Below, piece after piece: positions 1-8,039 of a stretch of DNA of 64,000 bases. Position 1 is the first letter of the stretch; every line of letters starts with the position of its first letter. A program made the position numbers and the translations under genes. This DNA is from Rhynchopus sp. YZ270_cl-10 (Eukaryota > Euglenozoa > Diplonemea > Diplonemida > Diplonemidae), in NCBI GenBank assembly GCA_964035575.1, contig OZ037842.1:744001-808000 (forward strand), given 5' to 3'. Under the pieces are notes generated by a model, which made no database searches, was not told where the DNA came from, and saw only the letters and a list, made by a program, of their open reading frames with translations.

Positions 1-465
1 ACGCCCCAACCCAGCAAGCATTGTCCCGCTCTGCACACAACCATGAACAACGTTGGTAAATCACCGCTTAGTCTAAATGATGAAACGTAAAAAAATGTCT
101 GTTAGATTGGGCAGATGGGGGGTGAAATATTTGTGGGGCAGGAAGGAAACACAGAGGATGCATGAAGGGTTTGGTTGCAGAGATTGCGGGAAAGCCCAAA
201 ATATTCGCCGAAAGAGCAAAACTGAGGGGAGAGGGGGGAACACAGAGAGTGTGAGTAGTGGGGTGGGGCTTTCGTTTGGCGTTGTGTTTTGATACAAGGG
301 GGTGCTGTTAAAGAGAGTGGGGTTTGTGCATAAGGGGCGTCAACTACGCCACTGTGCTGTCGCACAGCTCACAGACGGGGTGGGGACAGTAACATAATAG
401 AAAGAAACGAAGCAAGACAAGGCTTGCGTGCAGTGACTGCTCATATGTGATGTCAACGTGTCTGC
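1..465. other. Intergenic region 3' of histone H4 (unit 1)
   Basis: No convincing gene is seen. The short reading frames here have no recognisable motif. The only supported structures are two small hairpins at about 336-366, 3' of the H4 gene, which is read on the minus strand (listed separately). The window edge cuts this region, so a further histone unit to the left cannot be excluded. Confidence 0.6.
336..366 (-). terminator. H4 (unit 1) 3' hairpin pair
   Basis: GGCGT (336-340) pairs with ACGCC (346-350) around a 5-base loop. Right after it CTGTGC and GCACAG form a second 6-bp hairpin. The first hairpin is kept about 115 nt 3' of the H4 stop in unit 2 (6165-6179), where the loop differs (CAACT against CAATT) and the stem does not. 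An mRNA 3'-end or termination role is inferred from position only. Confidence 0.5.
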
Positions 466-807
466 TTACTTGGAGACGTACAGGGTGCGGCCACGCTTCT
501 TCAGGGCGTACAGGATGTGCTCCACACGCACCGTCTTCGCAGGGGCGTTCTCACGCACCTCCATCAGCGCGTGGGTGTCCTTCATCACCTGCTCAACGAA
601 GTTCCTCAGGATCTCCCTTGCCTCGTCGTAGACGCTGCTAGCAAGACGCTTGCACCCTCCACGGCGGGCCAGACGGCGGATGCTTCCCTTCGTGATACCA
701 CGGCCCTTGTTCGACTTTGCGCCCTTGCGCTTCTGGCTTCCGCTCGTTTTCTTATCAGCCTTTCCAGAGGCAACCGACTTTCCCTTCGCAGACTTGGACG
801 GACCCAT
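466..807 (-). CDS. H4: Histone H4, divergent (unit 1)
   Basis: Nucleosome core histone H4, 113 residues against the usual 102-103. The fold is clear from the RGITKGSIRRLARRGG stretch (canonical GITKPAIRRLARRGG) and the C-terminal YALKKRGRTLY. Departures: the conserved KRHRKVLRDNI patch before helix 1 is replaced by KRKGAKSNKGR, the loop before the last helix has about two extra residues (RENAPAKTV), and the end is VSK instead of GFGG. The tail is rich in Lys, Ser and Gly. The protein is identical to the unit 2 copy. The ATG at 805-807 follows a CA-rich leader and an upstream CCAGATATT motif. It is the last gene of its unit in transcription order, after the H1-like gene. Confidence 0.93.
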   Translation of the reverse strand: MGPSKSAKGKSVASGKADKKTSGSQKRKGAKSNKGRGITKGSIRRLARRGGCKRLASSVYDEAREILRNFVEQVMKDTHALMEVRENAPAKTVRVEHILYALKKRGRTLYVSK

Positions 808-834
808 TGTTGTGTTGTGTGTTGCTTGTTTTTG

Positions 835-843
835 AATATCTGG
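835..843 (-). promoter_or_regulatory. CCAGATATT motif upstream of H4 (unit 1)
   Basis: On the coding strand CCAGATATT ends 28 nt before the H4 ATG. Matching CAGATA-type motifs occur about 28-36 nt before most other histone starts in the window, in flanks that otherwise differ. A core promoter or initiator function is inferred from this fixed position. Confidence 0.5.
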
Positions 844-973
844 TGGGGAGAGATGAAGATTGGTTCAGGGATGGGTTCCGGAACAGGCAAAAACGATAAG
901 TAGTGTTGTTGTTGTTTTTGTGAAGATTATTGTTCTTCGTGTTTGTTTTGTGGTGGGGATCTCCACCCCTCGT

Positions 974-998
974 TGTGGCCTTGCAACGCAAGGTCACA
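974..998 (-). terminator. H1-like (unit 1) 3' hairpin
   Basis: CCTTGC and GCAAGG form a perfect 6-bp stem around a 3-base loop, extended by TGTG and CACA outside. It lies about 80 nt 3' of the H1-like stop. The unit 2 counterpart (6819-6842) keeps a stem although its sequence changed: TCCT pairs with AGGA there. Confidence 0.5.
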
Positions 999-1078
999 GA
1001 GGTAAATGTTGCAAGAAAAGGAAAAGACAACAGCTGCACAGTCACGTCAAGTCAGCTTAGTTTTCGACCGCAAGCAAC

Positions 1079-1369
1079 TTACTTCTTCGTGGTCTTGGCC
1101 TTCTTCTTCGTCGACGTTCCCTTCTTCTTTGTTGCGGTTCCCTTCTTCTTCGTGGTGGTCTTCGTGGTGGTTTTCTTTGCCTTCTTGGCCTTCTCCTCCT
1201 TCTTCGCCGCCTTCTTGGCCATGGCGTCCGCCCGCTTCTGCTTCTCAGCCTCCTTCACCTTGTTCACTGCCTCTCTCACAGCGTTCTTCCTCTTCTTTGC
1301 TGCTTCCTTGATCTTCGCAGAGCGCTTCGCATCAGGCTTGGCAATCGCAATCGACTCGAACCTCGGCAT
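1079..1369 (-). CDS. Histone H1-like lysine-rich protein (unit 1)
   Basis: A 96-residue linker-histone-like protein starting MPRFESIAIAKPDAKR, then an Ala/Lys/Glu-rich, probably helical stretch and a C-terminus of Lys-Thr repeats (KKTTTK, KKGTATKKK). There is no winged-helix globular domain, as in the short H1 proteins of kinetoplastids and many other protists, which resemble only the animal H1 tail. The ATG at 1367-1369 is chosen because protein and immediate upstream bases match the unit 2 copy from this point; a longer reading frame upstream is not shared. It differs from the unit 2 copy by indels in the Lys-Thr repeats. Position in the histone unit supports the call, but a lysine-rich protein could have another chromatin role. 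Confidence 0.8.
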   Translation of the reverse strand: MPRFESIAIAKPDAKRSAKIKEAAKKRKNAVREAVNKVKEAEKQKRADAMAKKAAKKEEKAKKAKKTTTKTTTKKKGTATKKKGTSTKKKAKTTKK

Positions 1370-2200
1370 TGTAAGTGTTGGTGTTGTGCAAAATTGAAAC
1401 TGTGCATTGACGTGGTGTGACATGAGGTGCAAAGGGGATGGTTTTCTGAATAACTGCGTGTCAGAAAGCAGGAACAATCTCACACACCGTCTCATCGACC
1501 ACATGGATTGACACTAAAATAGAGGGGCAGAGGAGGGGAGATTCATTTAATAAGAACTTTACATCCAAACAACGGCAGGTATTGAAACCTATGATGAGAG
1601 GAGAAAGACTAATTTCGTATACTTTCAAATAGGAAGAGAAAGCACGAAAAAGAGAGAATAAAAAAAGGCAGGAAAGTGACAGACAAGGTCCAGGTGCGCA
1701 AAAGAGCAAAATGTGGAGAAGACAGTGCAACATACGAGAGCAGTGAATGCAAGGCACTTTGTTTTCTCCACAACAACAAGAAACGCTAATAATAAAATCA
1801 CCCACACCAAACACTTACGCCCAAGAAGAGTTCGGGGTGGTCAGAAGAGAACAAGGGTTCATCATCTGACCACATCGATCCACGAGGTCAAAGAGTTCTG
1901 CTGTGGCGACAACCGGCGGGGGCCGGTGTTCTATAAAGCAAAGAGAAAGGGGAAAACAGGAAATGGAGAATTAGGTAATGAAAAGAACAGGGTTATGCTG
2001 GGTGATATTCTATATCCGTGCGAAGGATGCAGCCAGGAAGATTTGTCTTTGTGATAAAACCAAAGAAATGAAGAACACAATACTTTCATACAACGAAGTG
2101 CGAACAGTTCCGTGGTAGGATGACATATGAATTGAGGTTTGCCTCATATGAGGCAGCCACCGTTCATCGAAGAATGATGACGAAGAATAACAGACGGGTC
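1370..2200. other. Intergenic region between H1-like and astacin genes
   Basis: No gene is recognised. The interval is A/G-rich and belongs to the roughly 2.6-kb segment present in histone unit 1 but absent from unit 2, which also carries the astacin gene. The reading frames here have no known motifs. Confidence 0.5.
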
Positions 2201-3850
2201 CTACTTCCTGCATGACTTCCACCACCTGTTGCCCACGCACTGCAACCCAGATGCACAACACGACTCCCGCCCCATGCACGAACGGTACTCACGGAGCCTG
2301 CTCCTGCACCGTGGCTGTGTCGGTGCCGGTGCTGTATGGGGAGCGGCACCCCCAAGCACACGGCACGACTTCCCGCGACGTGGTGTGCATGCAGGCATGC
2401 ACTTTGCGTAGCGTGAGTGCACCTCGTAGCAAGTGGTGCCCGACACACAGCAGTCTGGCGAGGAGCGGCAGCTGCCCCACTTTTGCACTGGCCGTCTGCA
2501 GCCCGACGGTGAAGGTGCTGTACGTGGTGCTGGTGTTCTCGGTGGGCTCGAGGTTCTCGGGGGGCAACGGGTCCTTGGCGGGCTTGGCGTCCTCACAGGC
2601 GGGCTGGGTGGGCTGCGTGTCGCAGGTGGGCTTGGTGTGCGCACAGGTGGGCTGGACGTTCTTGGGGGGCTGCGTGTCCTTGGCGGGCTTGGTGTCCTGA
2701 CAGGTGGGATCGGGGGGCTGGACGTTCTCGGAGGACTGTCTGTCCTGGCGGGCGGGTTTGACGTTGTTGGCGGGCTTGTAGTCCCCACCACATCCCCCTC
2801 AACACGTACATTGACACGGCACTCAGAGGCAGGGCCGTCGGATGCTGTGAAGGTTGCAGCCAAGACGAATGTGCGTCCTGCATCGTTGCGTGTCGGTGTG
2901 TAGCGCAGGGCTGCGTAGCCTGTGTCGGTGAGGGTTGTACCGGAGCGTGTCACGAACTGTGTGTCGGGCGCGTTTGTGTTTGGGTACGTGACACGCATGG
3001 AGCGTGATGCGGTGTAGAGTGCGTTGAAGTCGACACTGAAGTCCTCACCCACAGGGATCACGAGTGTGGTGCTCTCGCTCTGTGAGGCAATGCAGCGGGG
3101 TGCACTGAACCGTGTCGAGCATTTGTTGTACATGAACTCAATCGCAGCCACGTCGCCTGCACTCAGCCCGTTGCGCTGGCCAATGGGCTGTGGCGAGATG
3201 ATTGTTGGCTGACGTCCGATTCTGAAGCCGTTAGGCCCATAGTGCATGATCGACCCGTAGTCGTACTTGCCCAGGTCACGTCCACTGGCACCGTTCTTTC
3301 TGAAATTGTTTTGCAAGCCCTCAACCACCTGTGACATGTCGACTGTAACGTAGTTGTCTCTGTCCTTCCGCGACTGCTCGTGCGAAAGACCCAGGGAGTG
3401 GCCGATCTCGTGAATCGTCGATCCCGTTGAGCACCCGCTGGCAAGGTTGATGCTGTTGACACCTGCTCCGCGACTGCCAATGGGTGAACTGCACCCATTT
3501 CCATTTTGGAAACGGATGTACGGACGTGGGCACGACGAGTCCGAAGAACACTGGTTGAAACGGAAGCACGTCTTCGCCTCCCAATCCCGCACCGCGCTTG
3601 CAATACGTGAATCAGAGGACCTGAGTGACGATGCGACAGCGTAGTTCACAACCTCCCCCACAGGGAACAGCTGCGACGCACGTGACAGCGGTGTGGCCCC
3701 AAGCACGTTCCCAGCACGGTCAGTCTCAATGGGCACCTGGATGTCACCTTCGACAATGCTGAAGTCGTAATCCCAATCGGCACGTCCACCACTCGCAGAC
3801 ACAGCAGCACACATGCTCAGGACTACCAAGGGTGCCGTCTGACACGACAT
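2201..3850 (-). CDS. Secreted astacin-family (M12A) zinc metalloprotease with C-terminal cysteine-rich modules
   Basis: Secreted zinc endopeptidase of about 550 residues. From the ATG at 3850 there is a signal peptide (hydrophobic APLVVLSMCAAVSA), then a propeptide with the EGDI motif that in astacins supplies the inhibitory aspartate. The catalytic domain has WEAKTCFRF, the zinc site HEIGHSLGLSHEQSRKDRD at about residues 146-164 (three His and catalytic Glu present) and the Met-turn SIMHYG near 200. A Ser-Thr-rich beta-type region follows, then a long Pro-Ser-Thr linker with SPPRT repeats and two Cys-rich modules (WGSC...CC.SGTTCYE...YAKC and a similar one) resembling fungal-type CBM1 carbohydrate-binding domains. 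An upstream in-frame ATG at 3868 is a possible alternative start. The gene sits between H3 and H1 of unit 1 and has no counterpart in unit 2. Confidence 0.88.
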   Translation of the reverse strand: MSCQTAPLVVLSMCAAVSASGGRADWDYDFSIVEGDIQVPIETDRAGNVLGATPLSRASQLFPVGEVVNYAVASSLRSSDSRIASAVRDWEAKTCFRFNQCSSDSSCPRPYIRFQNGNGCSSPIGSRGAGVNSINLASGCSTGSTIHEIGHSLGLSHEQSRKDRDNYVTVDMSQVVEGLQNNFRKNGASGRDLGKYDYGSIMHYGPNGFRIGRQPTIISPQPIGQRNGLSAGDVAAIEFMYNKCSTRFSAPRCIASQSESTTLVIPVGEDFSVDFNALYTASRSMRVTYPNTNAPDTQFVTRSGTTLTDTGYAALRYTPTRNDAGRTFVLAATFTASDGPASECRVNVRVEGDVVGTTSPPTTSNPPARTDSPPRTSSPPIPPVRTPSPPRTRSPPRTSSPPVRTPSPPATRSPPSPPVRTPSPPRTRCPPRTSSPPRTPAPRTAPSPSGCRRPVQKWGSCRSSPDCCVSGTTCYEVHSRYAKCMPACTPRRGKSCRVLGGAAPHTAPAPTQPRCRSRLREYRSCMGRESCCASGLQCVGNRWWKSCRK

Positions 3851-4019
3851 GCTGTGCTGACTGTACATGTGTATGCGGAATCTGTTGTGTGCAGGTGGGT
3901 GGGTGTAACTTGGGGATCTGTATAGACACTGCGTCAAGTGTGTAACCGTTAAAAAAAGGGCTTCGCCAAGAAACGAAGAGGGGAGTGGATACTTTTGAAA
4001 TTCGGCGGATAACACCACC

Positions 4020-4035
4020 CTTTGCAGGTGCAAAG
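4020..4035 (-). terminator. H3 (unit 1) 3' hairpin
   Basis: CTTTGCA and TGCAAAG form a perfect 7-bp stem around GG, about 75 nt 3' of the H3 stop. The surrounding roughly 120 bp are almost identical 3' of H3 in unit 2 (hairpin 7281-7296). Confidence 0.5.
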
Positions 4036-4108
4036 TGGGGAAGTGGGGAATGGGGAAAAGGATGAAGATCACAAACTGCTACAAACACCTCGTGCAAAAG
4101 AGAACAGC

Positions 4109-4546
4109 TCAAAGGTTGTCTCCACGGATGCGGATCGTGTAGCTCAGGTCCTTCTGGATGAGGGTCTTCTTCTTTCTGTGGAGCTGCAGGATCACGGCAC
4201 CCTCAAACACGCTGATCAGGTACTGCTCGCTTGCCTCCTGCATCGCCTCGAGCGCAGACGCACGGAAACGCATGTCCTGCTTGTGCTTGTCCATCACGTC
4301 ACGCACAAGGCGCTGGAAGGGCGCCTTCTGGATCAGCAGCTGGGTCCCCTTCTGCAGTGCCTTGATCTCACGCATCGCAACAGTTCCGGGCAACCAGCGG
4401 CCAGACTTCTTCACCACCTTCCCCTTCTTGTCCTTCTTCTCAGGGGCCTTGTAGTCCAGCTTCGTCCTCGGCTTCCTCTTCTTCTCGCCGTCCTTTCCAG
4501 TCGACGACTGCGACTTCTTCACAGACTTGGCAGGTGTGCGTGGCAT
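4109..4546 (-). CDS. H3: Histone H3, divergent (unit 1)
   Basis: Core histone H3 of 145 residues (usual 135). The fold is shown by RWLPGTVAMREIKALQK (canonical RYRPGTVALREIRRYQK), APFQRLVRDV, MRFRASALEAMQEASEQYL and a C-terminal IRIRGDNL. The whole modifiable tail is unlike ordinary H3: no ARTKQTARKS, no ARKSAPATGG, and instead PRTPAKSVKKSQSSTGK followed by Lys-rich sequence, so K4, K9 and K27 equivalents cannot be aligned. Loop 1 has normal length, so nothing marks it as a centromeric variant. The protein is identical in unit 2. The ATG at 4544-4546 was chosen because upstream codons are not shared between copies. Confidence 0.93.
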   Translation of the reverse strand: MPRTPAKSVKKSQSSTGKDGEKKRKPRTKLDYKAPEKKDKKGKVVKKSGRWLPGTVAMREIKALQKGTQLLIQKAPFQRLVRDVMDKHKQDMRFRASALEAMQEASEQYLISVFEGAVILQLHRKKKTLIQKDLSYTIRIRGDNL

Positions 4547-4575
4547 CTTATTCTGTTGTCGGGTTGTTGTCTTGG

Positions 4576-4583
4576 TTATCTGT
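4576..4583 (-). promoter_or_regulatory. CAGATAAC motif upstream of H3 (unit 1)
   Basis: Coding-strand CAGATAAC ends about 30 nt before the H3 ATG, the same place as the CAGATATT motifs before H4, H2A and H2B. The unit 2 H3 gene has a weaker form (GCAGATTACC). Confidence 0.4.
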
Positions 4584-4692
4584 CGGGTGTGGTGTGGTCG
4601 GGTTTCGTGATGTGTGGGGAGGGGATGACAGAGGCAGGAAAGGAGGGGGAATAGGATCTCATGTTTTGTTATATTCGGTGTGTAGTTACACC

Positions 4693-4722
4693 CCCTCAGC
4701 ACCCTTACATCCGGTGTGAGGG
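4693..4722 (-). terminator. H2A (unit 1) 3' hairpin
   Basis: CCCTCAGCACC pairs with GGTGTGAGGG with one bulged base, giving a 10-bp stem about 75-100 nt 3' of the H2A stop. The unit 2 counterpart (7953-7976) keeps the stem with substitutions in both arms. Confidence 0.5.
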
Positions 4723-4793
4723 TACAAAAAAAAAAAAAATCAACAACCACAAGTATTGGAAGCAAACTCAGAAGACAGATGTCAAAAGCGTGC

Positions 4794-5303
4794 TTACTTC
4801 TTCGGGGAGGACTTTGCGGGGGAGCCCTTCGACTTCTTCGGGGAACCCTTCGACTTCTTGCCCTTCTTTCCACCCTTCTTCCCCTTCGACTTCTTCGTCA
4901 CGCTGCCAGAGGACTTCTTCCTGTACTTCTTGTCAGTCGCCTTAAGCGCATCGTGCACTCCTCCACCGACACCTCCACCCGCAATCGTCACGTTCGACAG
5001 AAGGTCGCCAAGGTCCTTGTCCTCACGCACGGCAACGCAGATGTGGCGGGGCTTGATCTGGTGTTGCTTCTTGTTCTTTGCCTTCTTCCCCGACGTCGCT
5101 GCCTTCGCAGACACGTTCAGAAGCTCGCCTGTGCAGTACTGCAGCACAGATGTCAGGAACACTGCGGCAGTGGGGCTCACACGCTTTGCGTACCTTCCCT
5201 TCTTCAGTGCACTGCCCACACGTCCCACAGGGAAGGTCAGACCAGACATCTCAGACAGAGACACAGACGGTCCCCTCTTCACTCCCTTCTTTGCGCCGAC
5301 CAT
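4794..5303 (-). CDS. H2A: Histone H2A, divergent with SPKK-type tail (unit 1)
   Basis: Core histone H2A of 169 residues (usual about 130). Recognised from SGLTFPVGRV, AAVFLTSVLQY, ELLNVSAKAA, IKPRHICVAVREDKDLGDLL and VTIAGGGV. The acidic-patch region reads REDKDLGD where RDDEELNK is usual, so it is only partly kept. The long C-terminal extension (about residues 125-169) is Lys/Gly/Ser-rich with repeated KGSPKK and SPAK motifs, which in other H2A and H1 tails bind the DNA minor groove and are cyclin-dependent-kinase-type sites. There is no SQ motif at the end as in H2AX. Identical to the unit 2 copy. ATG at 5301-5303. Confidence 0.93.
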   Translation of the reverse strand: MVGAKKGVKRGPSVSLSEMSGLTFPVGRVGSALKKGRYAKRVSPTAAVFLTSVLQYCTGELLNVSAKAATSGKKAKNKKQHQIKPRHICVAVREDKDLGDLLSNVTIAGGGVGGGVHDALKATDKKYRKKSSGSVTKKSKGKKGGKKGKKSKGSPKKSKGSPAKSSPKK

Positions 5304-5330
5304 TGTTTGTCTTTTGGGTGTTGGTGTTGA

Positions 5331-5340
5331 ATATATCTGG
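5331..5340 (-). promoter_or_regulatory. CCAGATATAT motif upstream of H2A (unit 1)
   Basis: Coding-strand CCAGATATAT ends about 28 nt before the H2A ATG. The unit 2 gene has a changed version here (CAGCTATTC). Confidence 0.45.
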
Positions 5341-5512
5341 AAGAGAGGAAGTGGGTGTGACGTGTGGACGGGAGGGTGGCGGTGGGAAGGAGACCAAGAG
5401 TAAAGTTCGCTTTGTTGTTTGTTTTTTGTTTCAGAAAAGACGGCAGCAGTACCACCCACGCCCCCTTGCAGAACAAGAGGGCCGTGTCTTCACCCACAAA
5501 GCTACACAACGC

Positions 5513-5547
5513 AGCAGGTCACATCACATCACATCACATCACCTGCT
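5513..5547 (-). terminator. H2B (unit 1) 3' hairpin with CACAT repeats in the loop
   Basis: AGCAGGT (5513-5519) pairs with ACCTGCT (5541-5547), enclosing four CACAT units, immediately after the H2B stop. In unit 2 the arms are ATCAGGT and ACCTGAT: a G-C pair became T-A on both sides at once, and the loop has three units. This compensatory change supports a selected RNA structure. Confidence 0.6.
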
Positions 5548-6018
5548 TCACTTCCTCGGGGAACCCTTCTTCGCCGGGGATCCCTTGCCCTTCTTGCCCT
5601 TCGCCTTCAGGGCCTTCGCGTACTTGGCCACGGCAGCAACTCCCGCAGACAGGGCGTGCGACGCCATCTCGTCGGGGAAGTGCATCTTCACACCCGCCAC
5701 AATGGCACCGCTGCGCAGCGTCTTCTGGCCCGCAAAGTGGTTTGCACGGCCCGCCTCCTCCGCAATGCGCTCAAACAGGTCCACCACGAATGAGTTCACA
5801 ATCCCCATCCCACGCGACGTGATCGCAACAGAGCTCTTCTTCCCCGCCTTCGTCGACGCCTTCACTCCGAAGGTCTTCGTCATCAGCTTGTGCACGTAGG
5901 TCGAGTAGCTCTTGTAGTTCGGCTTCCTGATCCTCTTCCCGTTCTTGTCCAACTTCGGGCCTCTCTTTGCTCCTGTGGACTTCTTTGCTCCCGAGGACTT
6001 CTGTGGCGATGGTGTCAT
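5548..6018 (-). CDS. H2B: Histone H2B, divergent (unit 1)
   Basis: Core histone H2B of 156 residues. Recognised from YKSYSTYVHKLM at the start of the fold, SRGMGIVNSFVVDLFERIAEEA (canonical [22 protein letters not shown]; the IVNSFV-DLFERIA form resembles trypanosome H2B), QKTLRSGAIVAGVKMHFPDEMASHALSAGVAAVAKY. A Lys-rich C-terminal extension with GSPAKK and GSPRK replaces the short TSAK end, and the ubiquitin-acceptor context is not conserved. Loop 1 carries a few extra residues (VKASTKAGKKSS). Identical in protein to the unit 2 copy. ATG at 6016-6018. First gene of its unit in transcription order. Confidence 0.93.
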   Translation of the reverse strand: MTPSPQKSSGAKKSTGAKRGPKLDKNGKRIRKPNYKSYSTYVHKLMTKTFGVKASTKAGKKSSVAITSRGMGIVNSFVVDLFERIAEEAGRANHFAGQKTLRSGAIVAGVKMHFPDEMASHALSAGVAAVAKYAKALKAKGKKGKGSPAKKGSPRK

Positions 6019-6048
6019 CGTGTTGGGTTTGTTGGTGTTTTACGAAAA

Positions 6049-6056
6049 GTATCTGG
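6049..6056 (-). promoter_or_regulatory. CCAGATAC motif upstream of H2B (unit 1)
   Basis: Coding-strand CCAGATAC ends about 30 nt before the H2B ATG. The interval 6019-6329 has no gene: it contains this motif and the H4 (unit 2) 3' hairpin, and is the junction between the two histone units. Confidence 0.45.
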
Positions 6057-6164
6057 TGGAAGTGGGTGGTGGTGGTGTGTTTAGATGTGTGCGTGCTACG
6101 TTCTTACCATAAAGAGGGGAGGGGGCAGGTTCCGTCTCGAGTTTTGTGTTTTGAGGGAAAAGGT

Positions 6165-6179
6165 GGCGTCAATTACGCC
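6165..6179 (-). terminator. H4 (unit 2) 3' hairpin
   Basis: GGCGT and ACGCC around CAATT, same stem as 3' of H4 in unit 1 with a changed loop. The next bases keep part of the second hairpin. Confidence 0.5.
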
Positions 6180-6329
6180 ACTGTGCTGTCGCATGGAAAG
6201 CAAATACATGCAGTCCTGCAACAGCACAGCTGGATGGGGGTGGGTGGGGGAAACAAAGCAAAAAGACAAGGCTCACCAACAGTGACATCACGTCTCTCGT
6301 CTCTCTCATCTCACGAGAAGCGTGTCTGC

Positions 6330-6671
6330 TTACTTGGAGACGTACAGGGTGCGGCCACGCTTCTTCAGGGCGTACAGGATGTGCTCCACACGCACCGTCT
6401 TCGCAGGGGCGTTCTCACGCACCTCCATCAGCGCGTGGGTGTCCTTCATCACCTGCTCAACGAAGTTCCTCAGGATCTCCCTTGCCTCGTCGTAGACGCT
6501 GCTAGCAAGACGCTTGCACCCTCCACGGCGGGCCAGACGGCGGATGCTTCCCTTCGTGATACCACGGCCCTTGTTCGACTTTGCGCCCTTGCGCTTCTGG
6601 CTTCCGCTCGTTTTCTTATCAGCCTTTCCAGAGGCAACCGACTTTCCCTTCGCAGACTTGGACGGACCCAT
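6330..6671 (-). CDS. H4: Histone H4, divergent (unit 2)
   Basis: Second copy of the 113-residue H4, identical in protein and apparently at silent sites to the unit 1 copy, while the 5' flank has diverged soon after the ATG. That contrast suggests gene conversion confined to the coding region, or a recent duplication with fast-changing flanks. Same departures from canonical H4 as described for unit 1. The CCAGATATT motif lies at 6690-6698. Confidence 0.93.
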   Translation of the reverse strand: MGPSKSAKGKSVASGKADKKTSGSQKRKGAKSNKGRGITKGSIRRLARRGGCKRLASSVYDEAREILRNFVEQVMKDTHALMEVRENAPAKTVRVEHILYALKKRGRTLYVSK

Positions 6672-6689
6672 TGTTGTGTTTTTGTCTTA

Positions 6690-6698
6690 AATATCTGG
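6690..6698 (-). promoter_or_regulatory. CCAGATATT motif upstream of H4 (unit 2)
   Basis: Coding-strand CCAGATATT ends about 19 nt before the ATG. It is shared with the unit 1 H4 gene although the intervening leader differs in length and sequence. Confidence 0.5.
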
Positions 6699-6818
6699 GA
6701 GGAAGGATGAAGGTGAGCGGGTAAGGCGAAGGATTTATTCAGGCAGGACAATAAGAAAATGATGCTTATATGAAGGTTGTCAGTCTTCGGTGTTGTGGTG
6801 GAAATCTCCACCCCTTGC

Positions 6819-6842
6819 TGTGTCCTTGCATGCAGGATCACA
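6819..6842 (-). terminator. H1-like (unit 2) 3' hairpin
   Basis: TGTG-T-CCT pairs with AGGA-T-CACA around a 7-base loop. It occupies the place of the unit 1 hairpin at 974-998 but has changed in both arms while still pairing. Confidence 0.5.
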
Positions 6843-6937
6843 GAGGTAAATGTTGCCAAAAGTAAAGACAGGACGGGGAACAACCCACACGACTGCAAAA
6901 TCATGCCCCAGCAGATTTGCTTCGGACCGCAAGCAGC

Positions 6938-7195
6938 TTACTTCTTCGTGGTCTTGGCCTTCTTCTTTGTTGCGGTTCCCTTCTTCTTCGTGGTGGTTTT
7001 CTTGGCCTTCTTTGCCTTCTCCTCCTTCTTCGCCGCCTTCTTGTCCCTGGCGTCCGCACGCTTCTGCTTCTCAGCCTCCTTCACCTTGTTCACTGCCTCT
7101 CTCACAGCATTCTTCCTCTTCTTTGCTGCCTCCTTGATCTTCGCAGAGCGCTTCTCATCAGGCTTGGCAATCGCAATCGACTCGAACCTCGGCAT
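6938..7195 (-). CDS. Histone H1-like lysine-rich protein (unit 2)
   Basis: An 85-residue copy of the H1-like protein: MPRFESIAIAKPDEKR, an Ala/Lys/Glu-rich helical stretch, then a Lys-Thr-rich tail shorter by about 11 residues than in unit 1. It is the only histone protein that differs between the two units, as expected for a low-complexity tail where slippage is tolerated. The ATG at 7193-7195 matches the unit 1 start. In this unit it directly neighbours H3, with only about 175 bp between them. Confidence 0.8.
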   Translation of the reverse strand: MPRFESIAIAKPDEKRSAKIKEAAKKRKNAVREAVNKVKEAEKQKRADARDKKAAKKEEKAKKAKKTTTKKKGTATKKKAKTTKK

Positions 7196-7280
7196 TGTAA
7201 GTGTTTCTCGTAAGACAAGGGGAAAAGAGGGAGGGCGGGAATGTGGAGGATACTTTTGAAATTCGGCGGATAACACCACC

Positions 7281-7296
7281 CTTTGCAGGTGCAAAG
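7281..7296 (-). terminator. H3 (unit 2) 3' hairpin
   Basis: CTTTGCA and TGCAAAG around GG, identical to the hairpin 3' of H3 in unit 1, at the same distance from the stop. Confidence 0.5.
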
Positions 7297-7369
7297 TGGG
7301 GAAGTGGGGAATGGGGAAAAGGATGAAGATCACAAACTGCTACAAACACCTCGTGCAAAAGAGAACAGC

Positions 7370-7807
7370 TCAAAGGTTGTCTCCACGGATGCGGATCGTG
7401 TAGCTCAGGTCCTTCTGGATGAGGGTCTTCTTCTTTCTGTGGAGCTGCAGGATCACGGCACCCTCAAACACGCTGATCAGGTACTGCTCGCTTGCCTCCT
7501 GCATCGCCTCGAGCGCAGACGCACGGAAACGCATGTCCTGCTTGTGCTTGTCCATCACGTCACGCACAAGGCGCTGGAAGGGCGCCTTCTGGATCAGCAG
7601 CTGGGTCCCCTTCTGCAGTGCCTTGATCTCACGCATCGCAACAGTTCCGGGCAACCAGCGGCCAGACTTCTTCACCACCTTCCCCTTCTTGTCCTTCTTC
7701 TCAGGGGCCTTGTAGTCCAGCTTCGTCCTCGGCTTCCTCTTCTTCTCGCCGTCCTTTCCAGTCGACGACTGCGACTTCTTCACAGACTTGGCAGGTGTGC
7801 GTGGCAT
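7370..7807 (-). CDS. H3: Histone H3, divergent (unit 2)
   Basis: Second copy of the 145-residue H3, identical in protein to unit 1, with the same loss of a recognisable K4/K9/K27 tail. Its 3' flank is nearly identical to that of unit 1 for over 100 bp, while the 5' leader differs after the first few bases before the ATG. A weak CAGATTACC motif lies about 30 nt upstream. Confidence 0.93.
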   Translation of the reverse strand: MPRTPAKSVKKSQSSTGKDGEKKRKPRTKLDYKAPEKKDKKGKVVKKSGRWLPGTVAMREIKALQKGTQLLIQKAPFQRLVRDVMDKHKQDMRFRASALEAMQEASEQYLISVFEGAVILQLHRKKKTLIQKDLSYTIRIRGDNL

Positions 7808-7952
7808 CTTTGTGTCGTGTGGAGTTGTGGTTTAGATTTAGGTAATCTGCAGAGTGGTGTATGTATGGTGTTTGTGTTAGGTGGTTCATGAGTAAAAATG
7901 AAACAGGCCCATTGCTCTTTGTGAAACACATATGCGGTGCGCAGTCACACCA

Positions 7953-7976
7953 CCTCAGCACCTCATGGGTGCGAGG
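7953..7976 (-). terminator. H2A (unit 2) 3' hairpin
   Basis: CCTCAGCACC pairs with GGTGCGAGG with one bulge, matching the unit 1 structure at 4693-4722 despite several substitutions. Confidence 0.5.
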
Positions 7977-8039
7977 GTACAAAATAAAAAAGGGTACACA
8001 AAACAACAACAACTCAGAAAACAGACAGCGAGAGTGTGC

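Noticed and set aside
4109-4546. H3 as a centromeric CENP-A variant
   Set aside because: Loop 1 is not lengthened, and two identical copies sit in ordinary histone units with the other core histones.
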